The notes beneath the pieces are model-generated. The model ran no database searches. It was not told the DNA's origin and saw only the letters and a program-made list of their open reading frames with translations. This document shows positions 13,601 through 25,600 of a stretch of 64,000 bases of DNA, piece by piece. The first letter of the stretch is position 1. Each line of letters begins with the position of its first letter. The position numbers and the translations under genes are program-made. The stretch comes from Cymodocea nodosa. Lineage: Eukaryota; Streptophyta; Magnoliopsida; Alismatales; Cymodoceaceae. The DNA is taken from the NCBI GenBank assembly GCA_036874045.1, contig CM072344.1:12310501-12374500 (forward strand). Reading direction: 5' to 3'.

Positions 13601-16600
13601 TTATGGAATAAGTAGATAAACATGCTGAACGTGAAGTCATAATTTAATTATTATAAATAAAAAGTACGAACTACACTACGATCATCTCAATCTCAAATTT
13701 CAATCTTGATTATTCAATCACAAATCCCAAGTCGAAGTGTTCAATTCAAAATATTCAAATCTAAAAAAAAATTTTCCAACATTAAAAGAAGTTTGAATTC
13801 TAAACAAATTCAAAAAAGGAGGTGCAATGCAAGAAGTCTAGAAGATTAGACAACAGAAAAAGAAGAGATACAGAAGTTGAGCAACAGGAAAGAAAAGAAG
13901 CTACATGTAAAAAGATCAGATTTGGTTATATAATTTAGACAAGATTAGAATAAAAATTTTATTTTCTCTTTGAATTGTATCTCTAACTATATTATATCAG
14001 AACCAACAAATAAGTAATTGTACTAAAAAGTGATTGTAAATTCTTTTTTTAATTAATAAAGATTAAAATTTTATTTGTAAGTGTTTTGTGCACTTATTTT
14101 ATCTATTGAAAATTTTTAATTTCTAAAAACACAATTCAACTTTCCTTGTGATACTACGATCCTACAATTGGTATCATAGCATTTATTTTGGAATTGATTT
14201 TTCTTATTATTAATTAAGATCATCTATTTAAAATAGCTAGTATTTCAAATAATGAAATTATGGTTATGACTAAAAGACAGACTACTACTTGTTCTTCTAT
14301 GTTTGAAGGTAGCAATTATGATTATTAGAAATATAAGATTAAAATATTCTTTCAGTCAATTGATTTCAAATTATAACATATAATTAGCAATCCTATAGTA
14401 TTAATCACGACTCCATATGATACTTAGACTTTTGATGAAAAGAAGCGAATGACACTGAATGTTAAATGTTTAAACATTTTATTGTATTTTATCTTATGAT
14501 CAATTTAATAAAATTTCTGTATATCAAACTGCATATAAAATATGACATGCATTAGAAGTTACCAATGAAGTTACTAACAAGGTTAAAGAATCTAAAATTA
14601 ATATATTAATACATAAATATAAGCTTTTTAAAATACACGAAAATGAATGTATCTTTGATATATTTTCTCGTTTTCTTAAGATTATAAATTCTTTAAAATC
14701 ATTAGGCAAGAAAGTCGAAAAGAAATACTTGGTAAGAAAATTTTTTAGATCTTTGACTAAGATTTAGACTTAAAAAATAACATCTATTGAAGAATTCAAA
14801 GATTTAAATACATATAATTTAGATGATTTCATAGGAAATCTGATAGTTTATGAAGTTTAGCATTTAAATCCAAAAAGGAAAATTCCTAAAAATGATTTAA
14901 CTTTTGAGGTTGATAAAGTCTCAGAAATCATTAATGATTCTAATGAAGATTTACTTTTGTTGACTAGAAAATTTAGAAATCTGTTAAAAAAATGTAGGAA
15001 CTTTAAGTCAGCAAAGATATCTAGAGATATGAAGAAGTCATTTATGAAAGACAAAGTTATATGCTACAAGTGCAATAGGTTGGGTCACTTTCAAACAGAT
15101 TGTCTTCTTAACAAATATAAAAAGAATCCAAAAAAGAATTTCAGAGATAAGTTCAAAAAGAAGACTCTAAAAGTGACATGGGATGACTCTTCCTCTTCAC
15201 AAAGTAAAGAAATGAAAGATTCAACATCAAATAATGAATCCTTATGAAGATCAGATTCAGAAGAAAATCTAACAGACGTGTGCTTGATGACAAATTCTAG
15301 TAAGGTATCTTCTGATCTTAATGGTAATTATGATAGTTTTGATAGATTGCTTGTTGAATATAATAAACTAGCTAAAAAATATAAAAGAGTAAAATCAGAA
15401 GGAAAGAATACTAAGAAAATGTTAGATGAATCTGAAAATAAGATTGATTTTCTGAATTATACATTGAATAAATTTAAAGAAGAAAATCAGAAGCATACAT
15501 AGGAGATTTTAAAGTTTAATGTAATAAAAAAGACTTGCATGCTAATCATGAAAATTTAATTAATGATAAGAAAAAAATTTGTGAAGTTGAAAAATTAAAT
15601 CTAACTATTATTGATTTAAATTTAGAAATTGATATGTTAAAAATTAAGGTCTACGATCAAAAAGTCACCTTAAATAAATAAAATAATAGTCAGACGATAA
15701 CAAATGAGCTTAGTAGTAAAATATCAAATGTAGAAAAACATGATATTAGTTTACACGATGCATCTTCTAAATATTATATATTGCATGATAATAATTCTAA
15801 AAATAATGCTTTTATTTCTAGTACTAAGACTAGAAAAAGAAAAATTATTCTATGTGTAATTAGAAAAGGTGAAAAATATGTGTAAATAGATAAAATAAAG
15901 CACACAAATAAAAACACACGATGTAAAATCTTCAAAAGAAATTTTCAAAAAAATCATGCTAAGTCATTTGAAAATAGGGATTTTAATATTTTTGATCAAT
16001 TTTCTTCATATTTAAGAATAATTGGATATTAGAATCAACAATTAAATAATATCAGAAATGAAAATTTCAACCTTGTTGAATATAGAAATAAATGTTTTGA
16101 TAATTATAAGATTAAGAGTAATAAAAGCAAAAATAATTATCAGAAAATAAATAAGTTAAAATTTAAAGATATTGATTATCATGATATAACTCTCTCTAAA
16201 ATTCTTGGAGCCACTCAAGAATGAGTTCCAAGAAATAAAATCTATTCTTAACTGTTTTGCAAATACATAAATCAAAATGGATAATAGACAGTGGAACATC
16301 CAACGACATAACTAGAAATATACGATTACTTACAAAAGTAATAAAGACCAAGAATAGACAAGTTACCTTTGGAAATAAAAGAAAAACAAAAATCCTTAAA
16401 TATGACAAGGTTCAAATAATTGAAAAATGTTTCTATCATTATAACTTATTAAATTTAAAAACTATGTTTAAAGTAAAACAATCCAAAATTGATAGTTCCT
16501 AATAGATATTTAAAAATTCTCTTAACAGCAATTAGGTGTGACTCTTTAGAATTAGATTGATATTTAACACAAGTACACATATTAAACATAATATCTAGAC

Positions 16601-19600
16601 GACTAGCCATTAAATAAAGTAACGAACCAATCATACTTCTATATTATTTTATGTCTATAGATTTTCCAGAGTCATCTTTATCCAACTTAATGATAGTATT
16701 CATTGGTGTATTTTTCATTTTAGTGTTGTCTAGTTCAAACGTCTTTAATAAATCTCGAGTATATTTTTCTTGTGAGATAAAAGTTCTTTTTTCTAACTGC
16801 TTAATTTACAAGTTTAGAAAAAATAATAGTTCACCTATCATATTCATTTCAAATTGATTAGTTATGTCATTCAAAAAAGACTTAACTAATTTGTCATTTG
16901 TTGCTTTGAATATAATGTCATCTACATAAATTTGAATTACCAATATATCATTTTCAACTTTCTTGATAAAGAATATATGATCTGTCTTTTTCCATAAAAT
17001 ACCTTTTTTCTATAAGAAATTTAATTAACCTCTCGTACCAAGACCTAAGGACTTGTTTAAGGCCATATAGTACCTTTTTAAGCTTATAAATATATTCGAG
17101 ATATTTTGAATCTTCAAAACCTAGAGGTTATTTTACATAAACTTCTTTAATATATCTATTTAAAAAAACAATCTTAACATCCATTTGATATAATTTAAAA
17201 TCCATGTAACAAACAAATGCTAACAAAACTCGTATTAATTTTAGTCTAACAACAGAAGCAAATATTTCATCATAGTCAATTCCTTCCTCTTAATTGTAAC
17301 CTTAAGGGGTTGTTAGTGCATGACGGAAAATTCTGACGGAAAGGAAATGAAAAGTTTGTAACAGAAAGGAAAAGGAAAATTCTGAGAGGGGTTTAGTGCA
17401 GGACGGAAAATTCTGATGGAAATTCTGACAAAAGTTTATTACAACTAATATTTGAAAAATACAAATACATCTTAATTGAAATATTACAATACGAAATAAT
17501 ATCATCCAGTTCTTCCATCCCACATTGCCATCATCATATTTTCTCGCATCTTATCTGCCATTTCTTTTCTTTGTTCTTGAGTCATTCGATCCTGGACATT
17601 GCTTTCTATATGTATCTCTCTCATTGGTTGTATGTCATCAATAATATTTAACTCTTCTAACTCATCTAGCAAGTCCTCAAGTAAATCTTCCTTATCAGTC
17701 TTACGAATAAAATTATGAAGCAAAAAACATGCGATGACAATCTTTACTTGTGTTTCATATGGATATGGCATTTGACCACGTAATATTGAGAATCGATGTT
17801 TCACAACTCCAAATGTACGCTCAATGACTGTTCTCAGTTGTGAATGTCTGTAGTTGAAATTTTCAATAGTATTACGAGAAACTCTATCATTAACATAATC
17901 AGATAGATAGTATCTTACACTTCGATATAGACAAATATATTCTGGTCGATTTGGATATCCAGCATCAACTAAGTACAACTTACCTGTATAAAAAAAATAT
18001 TAGTATGGTGATATCTTCATAACTTATAGAAGTGAAAAACACATTTACCTGGTGGAACTTAAAAACCATTAGGTCTAGTAACTGCATCTTGGAGAATACG
18101 AGCATCAATAGCTGATCTTTCCCAACCAACTAAAATATATGTAAATTCCATATCAAAATTACATACTGTCATTACATTTTGAGATAATTCACCTTTCCTG
18201 TTCCTAAATATTGCTATTTCTTGTCCATAAATAGTTGTTTTGATATGTGTACCATTAATAGCTTCAATACAATCCTATAAACATGCATTTTTATTTTGAT
18301 ATTGACTAAAATAACATTAAAGATAAGGAAACACCAAAGGTGTGGAAATGTACCTTAAATATGGGTACACATTTGAGTCTTGACGAATTCGACTTGGTGT
18401 TTCAGATAAAGGTCTTGCTAGAAGAACATGATTTAGTCGTAATACAGCATTCAAGACTTCATTAAAGTATTTACTAACTGTCCAACTTGATCGACTAAAT
18501 CGTTCTGTAGTTACTCTATACCTTTGATTTTGCCCAACTGTCACAAGGAACATGGTAAACTTCTCTTCTACACTGATATTGTTGGTATCTTTCAGGACTT
18601 CTTCCCTCCTCATTAATTCACAAAAACCCTTGAAAATACTTTGACTCATTTTATAAATTTTTCGACAATTGTAAACTTGATGTGGTAAAGAAGGATCTAG
18701 TAATCTTCTTATATAATCTGCACCTTCTTTACTATAAATACGACTTGTACTTGAAAACAAAGTTGAGGTACTTGCAATCCCTGCTAAAATATTCCAAAAA
18801 GCAAGTAAACGTCTTCGCCTTCTTCTAGCATGTTCTTCCTATTCTTCAAATAACATCAATGTGTTATTTACTAGTTCGTCAAAATCCTCTTCAAAATTCA
18901 TCGTCACCTACAAAATTTCATGTCCAAACATATTACAAGGTTGTAATACAAATAAACATATTACATGAAATCATTCCACAATTAATAGAACATAACAAAA
19001 TATGATAAACAAACATCAATAATAATATCATTCCACATGTCATTGTCCAAACAAAAAGTAGTTACATCATACATCTAATACAAAAAAAAAAACATGTAAA
19101 TCATCTTTAGTCTTCCATCTTTTCTAAGTGAAACTTCAACCATCCTTGTCGCATTTCTTTTGGAATTGATAGAAATATTTTACTGATTTCTTGCTTTTGG
19201 AATAATTAAGTAGTTTTATATCGATCAGTCATAGATAGATCTTCAATCTCAAATATTGAAGCAATAGCTTCATCTAAAAAAGACTCAGACTTCTTTTACC
19301 ATGCAAACATTTCCTTCTTCCATGCAAACATTTCCTTCTTACATACAAACATCTCCTTTTGTATGTGAACTATCTCTCTCATTTGTTCATTACGTACCTC
19401 ACCATTAACAGTATCTTGTTCACACAAAGTAAGAAAAACTCGTGACATATCTTTCAAACTTTTTGCTATCATTTGTTGAGATTCTGCATAAAGGCATGCT
19501 CGCTTCCCCTTTTTCCTCTGCTCCAATGGAACATGTGCACTTCCTCCTGAACTAGGAGGTATGTCAAAATCGAGGTACATTCCATCTTGTGTAATGTCTG

Positions 19601-22600
19601 GAGTAAATGTATTTGGAACTTGAGTGTTTGGTACAATGTCTACTTCTTCTGCCTATCTAGACATATTTCCACTAGTCATAGTACCTTCAAAAATGAGTTG
19701 TAATTGTTCATAAATCAAACATAGTTTTCCCTTACAGCTTTCACACTTTGGATGTGCCTACATAAAATTATAATATATATTAAGAAAAATTCAATACAAT
19801 TGGGATAATCTTAAAGTATGTAAATAAAAATCTTACCTTAATAAACTCCTTCTATATCTCTTCATCTATGTCAGTATACCCTTATATGAAATTTCATCCC
19901 CATCCACTCTGATTTGCAATTTTTGAGTAGTTACGATAAATTTGTCTCCATGTTTTTAAGCGACTTTCCACATTCTTCTTTGTAATACATGTATTCCTTC
20001 TATTATTATATTTTTCAACTACTTCATCCCAAGTGCTCCCTTTTATATTTCCATCTTGGGTTTTTTGTTTCTCTCATTTAATACTTCTGACAAAATATCT
20101 AAAAAGAATGCATCTGCATCAACATTCTAAGTCATATAAGTTCGTCCTCCATTACCCCATCTTCTATCAAGAGTACTCATTTACTACATAAGATCAAATA
20201 TTAATTAACTGCTCCGACAGAAGATTATGAGATTTACAAAAATATAATGTATTTTGTCAATCTACTCAATAATTGAAAATGAAAGCAAACCAATAAATAT
20301 ATATTAATATTAAATGGTTAATGAATTAAATAACCTATGCTAAGCAATAAATGTAAAACAATATCCTATGCCAAACAGAATTACCTTAAGAATCACATCA
20401 ATAAATGGTACATGAGGGGGTAATATCCTATAACATATATTTTTAGTTTCAAAATTACTTGCATTTATATTTCTATTTCAAAATAAATTTAATCAGTTTT
20501 CAACAATAATAAGCTAAATTAATACTAAAAATAAGTTAAACAACATCAAAACATAATATTGTCCAATAACAGATTATGATTTACAATTTTTTAAAGGAAT
20601 CTAACTAATTTTTTAATAGGTTATTTTGTCAATCTACTCAATAATTGAAAATGAAAGCAAACCAATAAATATATAATAATATTAAATGGTTAATGAATTA
20701 AATAACCTATGCCAAACAATAAATGCAAAACAATATCCTATGCCAAACAGAATTATCTTACGAATCACATCAATAAATGGTACATGAGAGGGTAATATCC
20801 TAATATTACTTGCATCTATATTTCTATTTCATCTACATGAGGGGGTAATATCCTAATATTATTATTTTAGTTTCAAAATTACTTGCATCTATATTTCTAT
20901 TTCAAACTAAATTTAATCAGTTTTCAACAATAATAAGTATCAATGGTACTAAACCACTACTCCCTTAAAACTAGATTACTGGTTTTTGTTTCTTGCAATA
21001 ATAGTTTTCAACAAAACATATCTATATGGATGCCGAAATAGTATTGATCAAATCTGATTAAAAACATATCTAAAAACTGATCAAAACAATAAACAAATAG
21101 TATTGCTATTATGCCACAATAGTATTGATCAAAACTGATCAAAACATATCTAAAAACAAATAGTATTGTTGAAAACTCTGATTAAACAAAACTATTATGT
21201 ATGGATGCCGGAATACCGAGTGTTCGGATGTGGTGGTAGCGGCAGTGGCAGATGCGAGTGGTAGCGGCTGATGCGGCGACAGCGACGGATGCGGCGGCAG
21301 CGACCGTGATTGACGACTGCGATGATTGCGAGCATTAGCGACGGCTGCGAGCGGTCGCGACGGATCTGATGGCTGCAAGCTTCGGATGCGAGCGGCAGCA
21401 GCGGCAGATGTGGGGGCAGCGACCGTGAGCGACGGATGTGGGGGTAGCGACTGTGAGAGACGAATGCGGCAGCAATGGATGCAGATCTTTCGACCATGAT
21501 CGACAACTGCGACGATTGTGAGCGTCAGCGACTACTGCGAGCGGTCGCGACGGATGCGATGGCTGCGAGCTTCGGATACGACAGCAGCGACAGATGCGGG
21601 GGCAACGACCGTGAGCGACGACTGCGACGGTTGCGAGCGTCAGCGACGGTTGCGAGCGGTCACAACGAATGCAATGGTTGCGAGCTTCGAATGCAGCAGC
21701 AGCGGCAGATGCGAGGGTAGCGACGGATGCAGGGGCAGTGACCGTCAGCGACGACTGCGACGGTTGCGAGCGTCAGCAATAGCTGCAAGCGGTCGAGTCG
21801 GATGCGATGGCTGCGAGCTTCGGATGCTGTGGCAGCGGCGGATGCGGGGGCAGCAACCGTGAGCGACGGTTGCAAGCGTGAGCTTCGGATGCGACGGCTG
21901 CGAGCGTCAGCAACGGCAACGAGCGTGAGTGGCGTGAGCGACGGCTGCGAGCGTAAGGAGGGGGCAACGAGCGACAGATGCGGGCGACGACCGTGAGCGA
22001 CAACGGATGCAGGCGACGAAAGACTGTTAGGAGGGAGATTGAAAAATTTCCGGACTTGGGAGGTCGGAAACGACGAAAGGGTAAAGGTAAATTTACATAT
22101 TTATATGTCGGTAAATTTACACTTTCTTTTTCCTTTGATATTGTGCACACTAACGGCATTCTAATGGAATTCAGTGATTTTCCTTTCCGTCAGCTGAATT
22201 TTATCAGGTACTAACCCCCCCTAAGCAACTAACCTAATTTTATTTTTAACTATATGTCCATCTTGATCTACTTTATTTCTAAATACTCACATTGTTCCTA
22301 TTACAGACTGATTTTCAAGAGGTGAAACTAGATCCCATACCTTATTTCTTATAAATTGATTTAACTCATCTTATATAACTAAATACCAAAATTCATCTTC
22401 TAAGACATCTTCAGTTTTCTTAATCTCTAATAAAGAAACAAAAGACAAAAGTTGACTACTGATAACCTAGTCTTAATTCCTTGATTAAGATCGTTTATTA
22501 TCTGATCAACAGGATGAGAAGAAGCATAACGCCAATTTCTATGATGTTCCACATTTTTTATAGACATGACATTATTTTCTTCAAGATCTTCATCATTCAA

Positions 22601-25600
22601 GTTTATATTTCTTAGTCCGTCAGATAATCTCTTAATTTCTTTGTCAACATTATTTGATTCTGCTAGGAGAATTTCTGAATCACTATTTTCAGTACATCTA
22701 AAATCTAAATAAGAATTTCCATAAAATTTAACATGTAGAATTTCCTCAATTATTTTTGTTGATTTATTATATACTCTATATGTTTTACTTTTAATAGAAT
22801 AATCAACAAAAATACCCTCATCTGATTTGACTCTAAATTTATCTTTACACTCCTTAGTGTTTAATATAAAATACTTGCAGCCAAAGAATTTCAAATAAAT
22901 AATTTTGGAAACCTTGTTATATCATATCTTATAGGAGTTTTATTTAAAATAGGTTTTAAATATACCTTATTTATAACATAGCATGCTGTATGAACTACTT
23001 CTGCCTAGAGAAATAAAGGTAACTTATTTTCATTTAACATGATTCTAAACATTTCCTAAAGTAATCTGCTTTTCTGTTCTACTATTTAATTTTGTGAATG
23101 AACTCTTAAAAATGAATACCTATGATCTATATCTAATTCTTCACAAAAAATGTCCATTTGATCATTATCAAATTCTATACTATGATCACTCCTAACTTTA
23201 TTACAAAATACTTTAAATATTTCAAAAACTTCATTTTTATTAACTAGAAAATAAACCCAAGTAAAACTAGAATAATCATCAACTAGTATAAAAACATAAT
23301 GTTTACCTCCTAGACTAGTTGTCCTAGTAGGTCCAAATAAATTTATATGTACTAATTCTAATACTTTTTTGCTTATTATTTCATTTAAAGTTCTAAAGGA
23401 TATTTTATGTAGTTTACTTAATTGACATGCATTATACATAAACTCTTTCAAGTAATTAATACTAGATAAACCTCTAACTAGATTATTTTTAGACAGCTTT
23501 TGTAATAACTTTAGGTTTAAGTGACCTAACCTTCTATGCCATAAAATGACTTCATCTTATTTTGCAATTAAGCAAACACTGTTTTTAATAATATCAGAAG
23601 GTAAATTCAGAATACAAATGAATCATTTCTTATATATAGTAAATAAAATTTTGTTTGTATGCATATCTATAATTTTATAAGAATCTTTTTTAAAAATCAC
23701 TCTGTAAAATTTCATTAAAACAAAAACACTCAATAAATTAAAACTTAAGTTTTCTACTAATAAGACATCATTAATAAAATATTTTTCAGTTACCTGAACC
23801 TTGTCAGACCCAAGGATTTTTATTTTATTTTTATTTCCAAAGGTAACTTGTTCGTTCTTAATCTTTATTACTTTTGTAAATAATCGTATATCTCCAGTCA
23901 TGTGACTGGATACTCTACTGTCCATTATCCATTTTGATTTGCGTACTTCACTAAAATTTATCATAAAGTACACATTTGCTAGATTTTCTTTTGAATCTAA
24001 TATTGATAAAGATTCATTATCTGATGATGAATCCTTCATTTCTTCACTTTGTGAAGAAGAATAGTCATCTCATGTCACCTTTAATACCTTTCTCTTTTTG
24101 AACTTCTTGTCCTTAAAATTCCTTCTTAGATTCTTCTTATATTTATTGAGAGGACAAGTTATTTAAAAGTGACCCAATCTATTGTACTTGTAACATATGA
24201 CTTTGTCTTTCATAAATGACTCCTCCATATCTCTAGATATCTCTGCTGACCTGAAGTTCCTGCATTTCTTTAATAGATTTCTAAATTTTCTAGTCAACAA
24301 AAGTAAATCATCGTTAGAATCACTAGTGACTTTTGAGACTTTATCAGTCTCAAAAGTCAGATCCCTTCTAAGATTCTTCTTTTTTGGATCTAAATGCTGA
24401 ACTTCATAGATTGTCAAATTTCCTATGAGATTATTCAGAATATATGTATTTAAATCTTTGAACTCTTCAATAGACATTGTCTTTTGAACCCAAATCTTAG
24501 TCAAAAATTTAAGAATTTTTCTTACCAAGTTTTTCTTCTCGAATTTCTTGCCTAATGATTTTAAAAAATTTACAATCTTAAGAAAATGGGAAAATATGTC
24601 AAAAATACATTTATTTTCATGTATTTTAAAAAGCTTATATTTATGTACTAATATATTAATATTAGATTCTTTAACCTGGTTAGTACCTTCGTTGACAACT
24701 TCTAATACAGGTTATATCTTATATACAGTTTGATATATAGAAACTTTATTAAATTGATCATGAGATAAAGCACAAAACAAGATATTTAAACCTTTAACAT
24801 TCATTATCATTCGCTCCTTTTCATTAAAAGTTTAAGTATCATATAGACTTGTAACTATAGGATTGCTAATTATATGCCATAATTTGAAATCAATTGACTA
24901 AAAAAATACTTTCATCTTATATTTCCAATAGTCATAATTGCTACCTTCAAACATAAAAGGACGAGTGGTAGTCTGTCTTTTAGTCATAATCAAAATTTCA
25001 TTATTTAAAACACTAGCCATTTTTAATAGATAATCTTAATTAATAACAAGAAAAATCGATTCCAAAATAAATGCTCTGATACCAATTGTAGGATTATAGT
25101 ATCACAAGAAGGAAAGTGAATTGTGTCTTTAGAAATTTTACCATCTTCTTGTGATACTACAATCCTACAATTTCTCTAGCATTCTCCCTAAATCATTGTC
25201 AAAGTTGATGAGCCTGGAGGTGCTTAACATGAACTTGAATGAACTGTCGAGTTCCATTTCAACTGGTCTCTACCTTAATAAAGCTGGAGAGGAGCTTGTT
25301 AGTCTATAGCATTTGTACTTGTGGAACAATTTGCTCAATAGACAACAATAAGTGATTGTTCGATATTGGTTTTGCTGGATCTTAGCTTTAACTACCTCAC
25401 CGACAGAATCCCAACGTCCATCATGCCTTTGACATGCCTCAAGGACCTCATCATGTGGCAGAACAAATTGGAAGGGGAAATTCCAGAGGAGATTAGGAGA
25501 CTCAAGCTATTGGAAAATCTAATTTTGGATAACAATGACTTCAATGGTTCTATTCCCAATAGGCTACACAACTACACCAACCTCAATTGGGTCTCCTTAT

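Larger units (their letters stand above)
17303..22221 (-). mobile_element. PIF/Harbinger transposon 1
   Basis: 4,919 bp flanked by TAA (17300-17302 and 22222-22224), the usual PIF/Harbinger target. Ends begin GGGGTTGTTAGTG on the left and, reversed, GGGGGGTTAGTAC on the right, with GACGGAAAGGAAA shared by both subterminal regions. It sits inside the Sirevirus reverse transcriptase between the codons for RLVA and GYN. It encodes a Myb-like ORF1 and a DDE transposase, both broken. Confidence 0.92.
12780..25169. mobile_element. Rearranged Sirevirus-type copia element containing a Harbinger insertion
   Basis: The outer ends are TGTTAAGAAT at 12780 and CCTACA ending at 25169, both in plus orientation and both abutting the interrupted LRR frame. 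Inside, 12780-16490 reads forward (LTR, gag, protease) but 16491-25140 reads backward (LTR end, primer site, gag, protease, integrase, reverse transcriptase). The 3' LTR is reduced to about 25 bp. About 4.9 kb of the length is the Harbinger transposon at 17303-22221. No clean 5-bp target duplication is visible. Confidence 0.75.

Noticed and set aside
21139-22214. Many overlapping open frames of 60-130 codons on both strands
   Set aside because: They are by-products of a CpG-rich tandem repeat lacking AT-rich stop codons. The proteins are low-complexity and differ by frame.
12780-25169. Target-site duplication for the Sirevirus composite
   Set aside because: The flanks GCTTT and ATTTC do not match convincingly, so none is claimed.
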